Notes under the pieces: generated by a model | What the model saw: the letters and a program-made list of their open reading frames with translations, nothing else | The model's database searches: none | Told to the model about the DNA's origin: nothing | Assembly: GCF_036324505.1 (NCBI RefSeq) | Contig: NC_086360.1 | Span: forward strand, 20,710,761 to 20,774,760 | DNA: 64,000 nucleotides | Direction: 5' to 3' | Source of the DNA: Eleginops maclovinus | Lineage: Eukaryota > Chordata > Actinopteri > Perciformes > Eleginopidae | Shown: piece by piece, positions 25,490 through 38,913 of the stretch | Numbering within the stretch: position 1 is the first letter of the stretch | Layout of the letters: each line of letters opens with the position of its first letter | Translations under genes and position numbers: made by a program

Positions 25490-25880
25490 CACGTCATGGG
25501 TCTGGGCCAGGGCATTGTTGCTTGAAGAATAAATTGGGTAATTCAATTAAAGTGCTTTCCAAAGACACATCATAAGTGATGGAGAATGACTCTAACCCAG
25601 GCCTGAACTCCGTGTCCCCCCCCATCGCTCCGGTTGCCTGACAAATGGATGGCGGTGTATAATTGAAACACATTGCTGCCAGCGTAGGTCAATAACATCG
25701 CTCTCTCTGCTCACCAGCACCAGATTAACAGACTCTATTTTATCTTCCCTCAGCCTGTCCCAGCTTGACAGAGCGGGAGCGTCAGCTGCTTATCCATAAA
25801 AGAGGCCCCTTATCTTGAAAATAAACAAATACATAAAGTGCAACAGCCTGCTGTCTGTCCAAGCAGTTAAGGGCTACTTA
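25490..25880. promoter_or_regulatory. Conserved-element-like block with forkhead-like core
   Basis: Balanced sequence with GGTAATTCAATTAAAG near 25,540, a C8 run (25616-25623), TTATCCATAA (TATCCAT at 25791-25797) and AAATAAACAAATA, a forkhead-type stretch, near 25,820. No coding signature. Assigned from motif texture only. Confidence 0.28.
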
Positions 25881-28129
25881 GTTTAAGGCAAACATGTGGG
25901 CAGTGTTTTGTTTAACACATCATCATATGAGATGAAGCACAGCTGTCACTTCAGAAGACACGGACTGACAGACAGATGACAAAACAGGGGCAATGTGGTT
26001 TTCCACTAGTAAAATACTAGCTTCTCTGGAAAAAGTTTTTTATTACCTTGATTTTGTTAAACACAATTGTATGGAACTTAATTATCTTTACAAAGTTGTC
26101 TTTAAAAGCAACCAATTTGTTGTAAAAAAAAAAAACAACTTTAATTTGCCTTCATTGAGGACCAATGTCATTCAATGTCATTTCCCAATGTTTGTCCAAA
26201 GACAAGGACATCTTTAAACAATGAGAAAATTGATGCCACTAAGTAATTAACATATAAATATATAAAATACCCTTACTTTTGTAGATGTATAATGGAAAGC
26301 TATCACTGTTTACTCATGATAAACATTGAGGATTAATTAGCTTAAGCACAAGTGTAATATGAAGCTAAAATGGGTGATTATGTGTATTTAAACCCAAGCA
26401 TAACAAATCTACAGGCTTAAATTAATTTGATAAACAAATGGGAAAAACAAGGGTTAGGGTTCAAGGGTAAAAAAAAATCCATTATCTCCCACTCTTCACT
26501 CTGTGCTTTCAAGTAATTATATGTTAGGTTAGACAGAGTTAATTGGATGTGGTCCATTCAATTTGTTTACAGTTTAGCCATAAGGATCGGACGCAATAAT
26601 ATCTGACGTTCAACATCCGACCGAATGAAACAATAGCCTCTAAATAAATTCTATAGGGGCTAGATGCAAACAGCTTTGTGTGGTTGTATATGTGCTTACT
26701 GTAAAGACTGTGCATGTGGAAACAGGTCTGTATGTATTTTGAGATAATTTGTGTTTACACATTCCCACATGGAACACACACAAATTAGCCATGGACGGAT
26801 ATTCAATTAAGTCCTTTGTCAGGGGTGTGTGAAGGGGCGGGACAGGATGCGCAGTACAGTAATCCTTGATGAACAACAAGGTGGCAGCTCTATTGTCCTT
26901 CTGACGGATTGAAATGACTTGCAGGCGTGCTCGACCAACAGATTAGACCACTGTTGGGGGGCGAGATAAGATGGCAGGCAGCGGTATGGAAGGTACCCTC
27001 CTCTTCCAGCTCAGACAATGCCTTTAATCCACTCCCTTCTCACAATCAGGTTGTTTGACATTACTTCTGCGCATCCTACACACTCATTGTGTCCGTCTTC
27101 TGTCTTTACCCTCACCCATTCCACCTTTCTTCAAGGGAAAGGCTTAAAGCAAAGACACTTCACCTTGTAAGTTAATTTGTGCATTGTGTTAGAAGTTCCA
27201 AAACCAATGTCGAAGAGACTTTCATTGTACCTTAATCAAATTAAATAATTTCACTTCTTCCCTCAATGTTCTACTTAGCTTTCAGACTGAGTAACTTCCA
27301 GTCAGATAAGTTATGTGGCAAAGCACCATTTGGTGTTTAATTCATTGCACCTGCCTGCGTGTCTGCCAGCCGTAGACTCTGTCCTTTGTGCCAGTATGAG
27401 CCTTCTTCATAATATTTTATATGGAATCATGACCTTGGCAGGATTGCTTTCAGTTAAATTAATTCACAACTCTACGGAGTCACATTGCAGAGGTCTGACC
27501 TCAAAAGAGGATTCAATAACTGTGTTGAAAACAATATGGCTATATATAAGTCCTTGAACCTACAGCACTAGAGAAACCATCATTGTAAAAATATAATGCC
27601 CCTTGTTAAGCAAATCTTACAAAGTAGCTCTCTAACTGACGCACATATACTCCTCTCAGCTGAGGTTCCACTTTAGCTCAAGCTCCACTTTTGTAATTCC
27701 ACGTACTTAATTCACTGTGTGCTGTGCTCATAACGCTCAAAGATTACTTCCTCTGAATTAGTGCATGTTTTTCAAAATCCCTGGAACCAAAGGAACAATT
27801 CAGTTCACGCAGCACTAATGCCCTGACGGAGACGAGCTGCTAGCAAGGAGAAGCTCTTCAGAAGCACCTTAGCACTTTATACTTTACGTGAGGAAGATAA
27901 AAAGACGAAACAAGTGGATCAACACTTTGAACAACATGAGGCCTTTTTTTAAATAAAAAACGTAAGAACATTTTGTTCAGTGTCCCATCAATATCACCAA
28001 GGTAGAGCGAGCACAACCTGGAACAGTTTTTGGTTTGTTTGACTGAACGGCACAGGAGGAATTAAAACAGTTAGATTAATCAACGATGGAAACTTGATTC
28101 AAGCATAATATATGTGGTAGTAAATAAGC
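25881..28129. other. AT-leaning non-coding segment
   Basis: No gene is visible. An A12 run lies at 26124-26135. GGGTTAGGGTT (26451-26461) is an isolated telomere-like eleven-mer and is not meaningful alone. The rest is unremarkable. Confidence 0.5.
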
Positions 28130-28570
28130 ACAGTGCAGGTCATTTATGCATGAAATGCACCTGAAGGCATCATAAAGTAAATCCTCTAGCAGTGTTGATG
28201 GATGTAGGTAAGAAAAATGTTGTGCAAACATGTGCCAAGAGTCGGTTGTGTGAGTGTACAGACCACCTCCTGTAAGCATTGATCAGCCATATCCTCAAAC
28301 ATCCTCGCTATTTTGCCAGAAGGTTTTACCAACAGCTGTTTGTTCCAGGGGCAACTGCCTATTTTAAATTTGCTTAAGTAAAAATGATTATTGCCAATTA
28401 GATGCCCATTAATTGTGCAAGCATGGGATGCTGCCAGCTGTTTACAGAGGGGAGAGGAATAGCCCTTCTTTTTTAGTTTTTCACTGAACAACAGAACCGC
28501 TCTCTGCTAGCCAAAAACACGAGATTTTTACACTTAGACAAATAATGCAAATTTGATTGACAGAAAGTGG
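28130..28570. promoter_or_regulatory. Candidate enhancer with octamer and Pbx-Meis composite
   Basis: Repeat-free block containing CCAATTAG and CATTAATTG homeodomain cores (about 28,395-28,420) and CAGCTGTTTAC near 28,436. At its end ATGCAAAT (28545-28552) is separated by one base from TGATTGACAG (28554-28563). The latter is the optimal Pbx-Meis/Prep composite, and octamers are bound by POU factors. No exon is visible. Of the candidate elements here this has the most specific motif grammar. Confidence 0.42.
28545..28563 (+). promoter_or_regulatory. Octamer plus Pbx-Meis decamer
   Basis: Perfect ATGCAAAT, one spacer base, then perfect TGATTGACAG. Pbx-Meis decamers of this form drive hindbrain and cranial enhancers near Hox and Meis-regulated genes. 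POU proteins bind the octamer. A second octamer lies at 28909-28916. Confidence 0.55.
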
Positions 28571-31407
28571 CAGATACTGCATATCAAAAGTAGGTAAGTG
28601 AGATAGCAGCAGTGTGCCATCTTTAAAAAAAATTGACAACAAACAATTGTTTGTCAACAAAAAGGTAGAAATAAATGTAAAAAAGAACAAATCAATTGTC
28701 TGGAATAAGCCAAGACTGTGCTACAGGCAGATTCTGAAACAGGGATACCAGACCAAAAACATGTGGGACCAAGGGAGCCAGAAAGATAAGTATGTTGATT
28801 TAATAAGAAGTTATTGGACAGAAAGAAAGGTGACTGTTCAAGATGTTGCTGTGATTATGAGAAGCATGCCTACCAAGGTTTCCTGTGGCAGTGAAAAGAA
28901 AAAAAGAGATGCAAATCGAAACCAATATCACCATTAAACTGCACGAACAACTGAAAAGGGAAACTTCTGCTCAAAGCCTCTAACCTACATAACTTTAGAG
29001 CTGTACGGTGCTGAACTGCTGCAGATTGTGATGAATGGTTGTCAGCTGCTCTTGCAATCTGGACGGCTTTAGTCTGACCCCACAACAATAGCCCAGGACC
29101 CTCAGCTTGTGCCCCAAACTGGCAGAAAGAGCTGAATTTAGTCTTTCAATGGTTAGCATCTGACCTGGGAACAGCCTGCTGAGTCTTAAAGCAGCACACC
29201 GGTATTCCCACAAGCCCAGCCCCCGCTCAGCCTTAGCTTAGGTTTCCAGGAAGAAGCATCTATTGCAGGTGTCATTAGTTTACCTCTGACCCTTCTCTGA
29301 GCCGACCCTATTAGAGGACTAGAGGCTGGACTCCACCTGTCTCACCTCTAAAGATCGGCGCTGAGCTAGCTGATGCTGCACTTGTGAGTATACTGGGGGA
29401 ATAAATAGCATTCGAGCTGCCACGCAAAGCCCTGCAAAAGAGTGCAGAAAAGATAAATGATTGTTGAAATCGAGGAAAATTATTCAACCATTTACAATCC
29501 CTGCTAGCACATCACTGTTATTCTATTTGTCTTTCACCACTTAAACTGTAAAATCATACGGAGTGCTGCGACCATTCCTCTCTCCAGTTTGTTGCCTCAC
29601 TTCCACAAAATAACACATCATTGGACAGATAGCATCAATTCTGCCCACGGTAATCCCAGCACCTCTGGTTGTATCACTCATTCAATTCCAGCCGCCGGCT
29701 ACAGCAAACATTACACACTGCATCAAGATTACCGGAGAGGCAGAACGGGGGGAGAGAGGAGGGGGAAAAAGGGCTGTATCCATCATGTCATGATGCCCCT
29801 GTTATTGTGACAGATCAAATTCTGTGCAGTGAGTGTGTATGTGTTAAGTGTGTGTTTGTGTGTGAGGGATTCAAACTGCGGTCTCGGATGCTGGCGTGAT
29901 CATGTGACTGTGGATGTTGAGAGTGGATTTGTGAGGGTTTGCCTGACTCCGATGACCTCCTTTATACAGTAGCTGGAGCCCGGGCCGCCATGCTTGTTTT
30001 AGCTGCTGCAATTAACCTTGTGTGGTTATAACCCTGCAACCCCACCCACTTAGCTGAAGGGCAGAGGGGGGGAAAAAGAAAAATGGCAGAGAATGTGATT
30101 GAAGAACACAGAGGGAAGAGACAGAAGAGAAACAGGTGAATATATAGGGCAGAAATGTGGGGCGAAAATAGGTGAGGAAAAATAAACCCCTAAAACCAAT
30201 AAAAGTGTCCGAGAGAAGATTCACAATTTTAATGACGAGGGAGCTGGACTACGGAGGAGAGTGCTGCTTTGGTTGCCTGCCTGCCTGACAGAATGGCTGG
30301 CTAGCTGCCTGGCTCATTGGTTAGTTTTCTGTACTGTGTCTCTCCTCTGGGGGACATGGGTTTGCAGTGCCGGCCTTTGAGAGCAGAGGGGAAGATGAAG
30401 AGGCAGTGTCAGGCTGCCTTTTAATGGTCAGGAGTGTGGTTAGTTCCACTGACTCAGGCCTCTCCCCCGTGACGCCGGGTCCTCTCCACATAACTGGCCA
30501 TAATTCAACTCATTTGGCAGTTTGAGGTCTCAGAGGTTTAAGGATAAAAAGTGTGGAAAGGCTTAATGGCAGACGGAGAGACCAGCGGAGGGCACTTCTT
30601 ACGAGATCTCTGCAGGAGAACATTTCTGGAGCAGACCCTGGAAACCACAACGATCCATTAGCTCCTTATAGGGGGACTAAGAAGACAGACAGGGGGCAGA
30701 GGCTGTTGCAGAGCTACAGGTATGGTATTGGTCGTCATATGGATAGAATAGAAAAACTGTTAGCGGTTCAACTTCCAAGCTAAAACTAAAACACACCGAT
30801 AAATAAATGTACATGGAGCATAAACAATCACTGCTTGATATTAAAGTCTCTATAGAGGCCCTAATAAACAAAGGACACCTAGAAAATACGAAATATTTAT
30901 AAAGTTTTAGTCCTGGTTAGGACTACAGATCCTCTGTTGTGTCGTTCAATAATCCTTATAAATAAGCAGCAACTCAGCCTGCTTATGGCGGCATAATATT
31001 ATCATTCTGTAGAAAAGCATTCATGACAAAAGCAGTTTAAAAAAATACATATACCTGCAAATTAATCGCAGACGGACTGAATTTATGAATGCACAGGCCG
31101 TCCTGAACACAGGCACATACATGCACATGATAACAGACATCTGCTCTTGAATCAATGTGTTTAATCTGATGGTGTTGATTAAGACAGAGATGGAGTTATG
31201 TGAGAGTTTAGTGGCGTGGATAAAAATGAAAGTACTACAGCATCTGTGGTGGACGTTACCAGGGAGAGGCACAGTGAGTTTCCTCTGCAGGGCGCCATGC
31301 CTCCTAAGGGCTATTAATTGAGATGTTGAAGCAATAAGTGAGATGGGGCACAGTGTGTGTTTGAAAGGAGAAAGGATATTTCGGCAAATTCCAGTCCGGG
31401 CATGTTC
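28571..31407. other. Non-coding segment
   Basis: No gene is recognised. The 107-codon frame at 28614-28937 (+) is Lys-rich because of A-rich DNA. Minor repeats: a TGCC/GGCT-type tetranucleotide stretch at about 30,273-30,315. It also holds a 7-bp hairpin (30908-30925) and one copy of a repeated 16-mer (29556-29571). Confidence 0.5.
30908..30925. other. Short hairpin TAGTCCT-GGTT-AGGACTA
   Basis: Seven-base perfect arms with a four-base loop. There is no T run on either side and no RNA-gene context, so it is recorded only as a local symmetry. Confidence 0.6.
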
Positions 31408-31427
31408 TTTTTTTTGGGGGGGGGGGG
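31408..31427. repeat. T8 followed by G12
   Basis: Eight T run directly into twelve G on the + strand. An abrupt homopolymer junction, prone to assembly error. Confidence 0.95.
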
Positions 31428-33739
31428 CCTGTGAGAAGGCGTAGTGAGAGCATCTGTGAGGGAGACGAGAAAGAGAGAGATTTCTTTATTTGTGTGTGTG
31501 CGTGTTGATGTGTCTTTGTGTAAATGAGACAGAACCCTGCTGACCCCAAGAAGAAGCGTTCTGGCCACACAATTAAATGGTGTTGAAGTTCGAGAATGAA
31601 TAATCAATCTACTTTATTATTAGTGATGTGGAAATGATAATGCTGGTGAAAACAGCAAAGAAGGTTAGAATAATTCCATTTTTACACGGAGGCCGTCGAC
31701 AGAACAGTTTTTTATTTGCTTCATAACTTCTTGATGTCTTTAAATTTGAGAATAACATTTGAAATGTCAAATTGTGTTTCTACATGCTTTTATCGAAAGC
31801 TATTTTAGACAAATAAGTCAGTTGAGTATTATATTCATACCTTAATTTGTTCATACTCAAAGAAGAATCATCCTTGTATGACATCAAGATGGGAGGAAGA
31901 GGGAGGAAAATGTTTAAATTTGACAAAGGGAGAGGTTTTCCAGTCCAAGTGGGTGTAATTTTGGGATTAGGATTTGCTGTATGCTGGTTCGGGGAAAACG
32001 TATATGATGTGAAGGTTAATCACAGGCTGCAGTTTTGTAATGCCAGTCGTCGCTGCACTGCATCGCAATCAGTACTGTGAGAAAATAAGTGGGTCACAAT
32101 GCGAGACCTTGATTAAAATCGCAGTGATTATGGTGCGGCTTCAGCTCTGATTTTTGTGGGTTTCCCAACATCTGTCCGTGCGAGGAGGAACCCATATGAA
32201 TGAAAATAGACACGATATAGAATTGTAGGCACGCGTCCAGAGATGCTTCACGGGTGCACACACATGCATGCTCCTACTTCACAACACACAAGTGCTTATC
32301 AAACAAAAAGCACCATGGAGCCTCGCACATGGCCCTCTACATACTGTTCGCCCCATTGTCTCTGTCTATTTCAACACAGACATTATATACTGTGGGCATT
32401 GTTTCTTACTGAAGCATTTTGCTTGACTAATTATCTCTTTCTATTATTGAGAAAGACATTACACAGCATATAATGGGAAATTATACTGCTAACATTGACA
32501 CTAAAGATCTTAGTCTGTCTTCCATGCTAATTATAATCAGCTTTACTTATAGCAGGAAACAAATTAGATGCACTGTTTCAGAGATGGTTTTCATTTTACA
32601 ATAACTGGGTAACTATGGTGAGACTTACAACTTCAGAATATCACATCAGTTAAAGTGTTATGCCCAAAGAGCATATACAGCGCCAGAAATGTTTTATCTC
32701 TACATGTATGGCAGCCATTCCAGTGTCTGTTGAATTCCAACACAGAGTCATTGTCAGTACTTTATAGAATAAAACAAAATTACAATTTAACTCAAAGACA
32801 TATCTTTAAATAATAAAACATAATGCTGAAGTGGTCTCTAAAATCCGCAGCTGTAGTCAGTACATAATGCTAGTTAAAAAAATCAAAAAATAAATAACAT
32901 TGGTTATATATGCCATCATAAGCTGGATATTTTGTGAGATATTTAGTGATAATTCATAAAAAGGTAGACTTACTGCATAGATAGAAACAAAACAAACCAT
33001 CCTCTCCTGCATCTGACAACTTCCTTGTGAGTCTATGTGAAAAACAAAGCACGGGGCGAGGAAAACAATACTCATGCCATTTACCAGCAATGTGAAATCA
33101 ATAAATACCCTGAAATGGCAAGGAGAAAAACATCATTGTAAACTAGTTATTGACGTGTTAAAGTAATTTACACTTGCTAGTACAAGACAGATCGTGGCAA
33201 TATTTATTTAGCTGGCAAGCTGGCAGTGGGAAAACGATACGGCAGCTGCAGCTATCACCAGATGCTGGTGTTACAATGTCCGTCCATCAAATCGCCCCCC
33301 CTCCTCCTACTCCATACCCTCCTCCTTTACTTTCCCAAATGGCTGGCTCCCTTTCCGCTGCAACCTGACAGTCTTAAAACAACTGTATAATTAGAGCTGC
33401 ATCTGTCACACAGGTTTATTCTGGCTTTCAGACTGGGGGTTGCAGGCTGTGGGAGACACTTGAGGACACAACGCCAGAGGAAGGAACGGACAAATACACG
33501 ATGGCCCGCAAACGCGTACACAATGTTGGAAATAATTAAATGAACAGCAAAGAGAAGGTTTCAGTGAGATGGATCAATGTATATGAAAGTGCTGCTGTGG
33601 ATAGGGTTTCACAGCAGGGAGATATCCCTAATGGCATACAACGACACAACATGAAAATAATGCAATTAGTCTAAACGGGTACAACACCCCGTGCCAGCAA
33701 CCTCCAAAAAAAAAGAGCCATAGAGTGGGAAAAAAAAGA
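31428..33739. other. Non-coding segment
   Basis: No gene is seen. AT-leaning with small frames of 60-80 codons that have no recognisable content. C-rich patch at 33295-33332 made of C7 and CTC repeats. Confidence 0.5.
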
Positions 33740-33850
33740 ATATGCAGCTGTATGGTGAGCTATCCCACTATCAGCTGCTGCAATTAGGGAGCACAATGTA
33801 AAATGTCACAGCGGATCTGTATCATCGGCAGCGCTGTCACAGGAAAAGGC
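33740..33850. promoter_or_regulatory. Short conserved-element-like block
   Basis: CAGCTGCTGCAATTAGGG-type sequence (E-box CAGCTG beside a homeodomain core) followed by TGTCACAGCGGATC-like sequence with CpGs. E-box plus homeodomain pairs are common in neural enhancers. Assigned on texture only. Confidence 0.22.
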
Positions 33851-34449
33851 CAGGAGGAGAAGTGGAGAGGAGAGGCGCAGTGTACGGCGAATCCCGTGTT
33901 TGAGTAACGCGAGAGGGAGGATCGTGTAGCATTATGGCAGGACAACTTTACGAGTCCAGTTCAGAGGCTGTCATGTCACCACTATCCTATTAGGGAGGGA
34001 GAGAGGAACAAAAATATGATTAACTGGCAATATGCATTAGTCTTCTGCTGCTTGATCAAATGCAAAAGGGCAAAGGTGAACATAAGGTAGGGATAAATGT
34101 GCATGTGTATCTATAGGGTGTGCATAAATCAGAAAATAATATACGTTTGATCTTTAAGGATAAACACTACGATATTAATAAACCAAATGCATAATATTTG
34201 GTACTTTGAAAATGAACATTCAATTAACTCAAATTTGTATTCATTTTAAATTAAAAATAATAAAGAAATAAAGCTTTGGGGATATTTCAATTTCAAATGT
34301 ATTTAAACATTTTATTGAATTACTATTTTAAAGGAAAACATGACATGTGCAGATAGAATAAGGTTAAATTAAAAGGAATATACTGTAAAGTAAGCCAGAT
34401 AAACTGAGTTGCTTTCCTTTTGTTTTGTGGGAAATAATGGTAAAGAAAG

Positions 34450-34700
34450 ATGCCGTTTTAATTTTCAGCTCAGCATCATTCTGACATGTGTAACTGATTA
34501 ATCTCCGCAGGATATTATAAATCATTTGCACATTTCCTCACGTTTTTGATCAAGTTGGGATGACCACGCTGCCCAGACTCATTACGCTTTGGGAGCAGAT
34601 TGAAAGCACGCCTGGACATGCCCTCTGTTATTGTCATTATGCACCATGCTCAGACGCTTCTGAGCAACTGCAGAATTATCACCTCCACACACACACTCAC
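34450..34700. promoter_or_regulatory. Conserved-element-like block
   Basis: Between an AT-rich stretch (34,100-34,440) and a short CA repeat. Contains CTGATTAATCTCC (homeodomain core), ATAAATCATTTGCAC and CTCATTACGC-type sequence, with no simple repeats. No coding reading. Function is inferred. Confidence 0.28.
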
Positions 34701-34955
34701 ACTGCTAGATATCGGTGTTAAAACACAAACACATGAGAGGCAATTGTTGTATCATTTTTGAAGGAATGCATGCGTCGAATGCCAATTTATGTGTTTGTCT
34801 CTTGTTTAGATTAGAGGCTAAGATCCCTGCATTCTCAAAAACATGAACATGCAGGACTTTGATGACTTTCAGGGACAGAAAAGGGAACATTTTTAAAATA
34901 TGTTTCTTGCTGGAGCAACAACACTATAAAACTGAGGGGACCACAGCATAATAAA

Positions 34956-34970
34956 AGCTCCCTCTAGTGG
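34956..34970 (-). promoter_or_regulatory. CTCF-like motif, reverse
   Basis: AGCTCCCTCTAGTGG on the + strand is the reverse complement of a CTCF core (CCACTAGAGGG followed by AGCT) with one core mismatch. It lies 230 bases before the 124-base GT array. Confidence 0.4.
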
Positions 34971-35200
34971 CATTAGAGTAGATTGCACTAGGAGGAGTGA
35001 TGGTCATAGTAGGGAAAATAGTCCCGAAAATAAAAAATTGTATCCAAACATTTTATTACTTTTACGAAACCTCAAGTGTATTTTATTACGTTGAAGATTA
35101 TCCATTTCACCTGGTCACATGTGAAAAGTATGATAAAGGGGAGTATGTGAAAATACTTTTTTATCAATCCAAGTTAGCAGGGGAGGCTAATAAGCGCAGG

Positions 35201-36454
<1,254 letters not shown>

Positions 36455-36476
36455 GGGGGGGGGGGGGGTGCGGGGG
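36455..36476. repeat. G14 run plus G5
   Basis: Fourteen G, then TGC, then five G on the + strand. Quadruplex-prone and hard to sequence accurately. Confidence 0.93.
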
Positions 36477-36899
36477 TGCTGCAGAACGGTACCTGTTCTG
36501 TCACAGCACTGTGCAGCAGTAGCAACAGGAGCTGAGGGAAAGGACAAGCACATAGGCCAGAGCAAGAATTTGGGTGAGATCATCAACTGGTAAAACAGAC
36601 TAAAGTTTCCTTCCCGAACACTGGAGGGTGTAAGTCTGGGTGGGGACTCAAGGGAACTATTTCATTCTAAACAGGATTATTCTAAATGACTTAATAAACT
36701 ATTTGACTTGAGGAAGGAGGATGACACAAGTAATATTTTCAATTAAATACAACATACCAATGGAGCCTACAATGAGGGCTGTTGGCATATTTAGAGATGT
36801 ACTTCCTAACCGGTATCTCTGAACATCTGAAAGGGCAGTCTATAGACCTGAAGCCATGATCGAGTGATCATAATACCGTAAAGTGCATCGCTGTGCCAC

Positions 36900-37110
36900 A
36901 TCATGAACTGCAGTCTGCTCTGTCAACCAATTATGCCAATTATAGCCAGAAAGCCCTGTGGTGTTTTGATAAGACCTTCAACAATTTCTTCCAATGAAGC
37001 AATTTGTTCCAGTGTTTGTTTACAGAGAGCGACTGTGACTCGCAGCAGAAATTATTTTTGTTATCGCCATTTGCTATCAGAGCAGAGTGAATCCACCACT
37101 GGCTAATCCT
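36900..37110. promoter_or_regulatory. Conserved-element-like block
   Basis: Repeat-free, with CCAATTATGCCAATTATAG-like paired homeodomain/CCAAT cores near 36,928-36,946 and GTGTTTGTTTACAG (forkhead-type) near 37,012-37,024. Frames are short. Regulatory role is inferred. Confidence 0.3.
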
Positions 37111-37369
37111 AACCTGGCTTTCTCATTGAGGTTTAATCTGGTCACGGCAACTTAGCATCCAGTATAGAGAGTGTGTGTATGTGTGTGAAGGTGTGTGTGA
37201 TTATGTTTGCCTGCCCTGTGAGTGTGCACATATGTGTGTTGGCATTTGAGGAGGCTGCGGAGGAGTGGGATAGACAAGCCAGTCATTCTCCTCCTGCCTC
37301 CTCCCTCTCCCCATCCATGTCAAGAAGCGATCACGTGTGAAAACTTGCCTTAACTTCCCCTGCCTGTGT

Positions 37370-37640
37370 GACTACAGCGTCAGAGAGAGTTTGACAGATC
37401 TGTGCGCCACGGAGGCGTCTCCCCGCCATTTGGCATGCCATGCGCGTCTGGTGCGCTGGAGACTGCCTGTCAAACGCCTATGAGTCGGTGGCGCAGCCAG
37501 GGACCCTACGGAGTGCCAGATGGGCCATTAAGGTAGTATTAATGTAGATGCCATCGCTTTTCTCCTCTGACTGGGACATGCTCTCTCGAACTGCGAGCAG
37601 CTGCTGCCATTTACTAGGACAGCTTCCTGCTAACTTTGGC
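37370..37640. promoter_or_regulatory. CpG-dense candidate element with inverted TGACAG sites
   Basis: Twelve CpGs in 37378-37510. GTTTGACAG (37389-37397) and its exact reverse complement CTGTCAAAC (37467-37475) face each other across about 70 bases; TGACAG is the Meis/TGIF core. The first overlaps the ten-base palindrome ACAGATCTGT (37394-37403). One + frame is open from about 37398 to 37529 between TTTGACAG and AAGGTAGTA, so a small exon cannot be excluded, but the translation is unfamiliar. Confidence 0.35.
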
Positions 37641-37847
37641 CAACTGGCATCACCACTGACTGGCTCTCAATATAATGTTACACTTTTTCTTCCCACTATA
37701 CCTGTGCCTTTTGTCTTTCTTGTCCTCCTACCATGCCTTTCCAGAGGTTGGAACATGATAGAGCTGATATTTTCCAGCTTTTCCTGCAGCCAAAGTGTTA
37801 CAAAGACACTCTTCTGCACATGCAGGCGGTGATTCCTCACACACTCA

Positions 37848-37899
<52 letters not shown>

Positions 37900-38610
37900 T
37901 AGGAGTATAGAAACTGGATCCATCTGTACACCCACTCTTAAGCTCATAATCAAGCCATGATATTCAGTAGTATACGGTTGTTTCTGTTTATGCCCTACTG
38001 AGTGCTAATATCATGCTTTAATTGAGAGAAAATTGGCTGTTGGCAAGAAACAGAAAAGAAGGTTACCAAAACCCCAACCATGGATAAGTGTTGCAATCAG
38101 TAATATTCTATTTAGTTAAGTAGCCTAAAATGGGATGTTTTGAGATCATTATTCAAATCACATTGACAAAATCCTATTATGAGAATTAGTTTTTCCAGAA
38201 GGAAATGTACAGAATTATTGATGTGTATTAAATGTGCTTTCAGCGTTACATACACTAGGGGCATATTAGGAAACAGAAGTGCACATGAGTCAAACTGAAA
38301 CAAGGTCACAGACGTCATATTCTCTCACACTGGTAAACTAATGCATATATCAAGTGCAAAGTTTGGATAACATCTAACGGTACGAAGAATAGCAAACAAT
38401 GAAGAAAGCCTACAGTAAGTTCAAGAGGGCAACCGCAGACATCACACAGAAGTATTCCAACGACGTGGCCCTTAACAAGCCAGACGAGGGCTGGAGCAGT
38501 CAGAGAGATGGTTTGGTAGTGGTACTTTTGAAAAGAAGTGTGATCTCCAGAGGTGCAGGTTAGCCTTCCTACACAGCTGAGACTACCTCCCTCTGTTCCC
38601 CCTATTCACC
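37641..38610. other. Non-coding segment with CA repeat
   Basis: No gene is seen. Contains the (CA)23 array and AT-leaning sequence after it. Confidence 0.5.
37850..37896. repeat. (AC)23 microsatellite
   Basis: About 23 uninterrupted AC units. It is the only major CA-on-plus array; the other seven large arrays are GT on the + strand. Confidence 0.97.
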
Positions 38611-38623
38611 TTTTTTTTTTTTT
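38611..38623. repeat. T13 homopolymer
   Basis: Thirteen T on the + strand. There is no repeat body 5' or 3' of it that would make it a recognisable retroposon tail. Confidence 0.95.
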
Positions 38624-38861
38624 ACTTGGCTCTCAATTTTCAGTGGAGCCCAGGGCCTGAGAGGAGGAACAGAACAGACGTCCTTTGAGGTGCCCCTAGG
38701 GGAGATGGGTATAGTAGTTTAGGTCGTGGTACACCCACGCTGTAGTTCCCATGTACTGCCATAACTTGTATCTGCGGTGTAACAATAGACAATGGAGAGT
38801 GGTACAGCCACTCTGTTGTCTGGCAGCCTCTCTCTTGCTTTCTTCCTCTGAGTCTCTCGGC

Positions 38862-38913
38862 CTCTCTCTCTCTCTCAGCATCAGTGTGATGTGAGACGGG
38901 GGGGGGGGGGGGG
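38862..38913. repeat. (CT)n tract and G16 homopolymer
   Basis: A CT repeat at 38862-38876 is followed 21 bases later by sixteen G (38898-38913), the longest G run in the window. The CT tract ends in CAG but no coding exon follows. Confidence 0.93.

Noticed and set aside
26451..26461. GGGTTAGGGTT, telomere-like
   Set aside because: Less than two units; expected by chance and not an interstitial telomeric array.
32309..32320. AGCACCATGGAG, partial REST/NRSF-like motif
   Set aside because: The left half-site matches but the right half (GGACAG) is not present.
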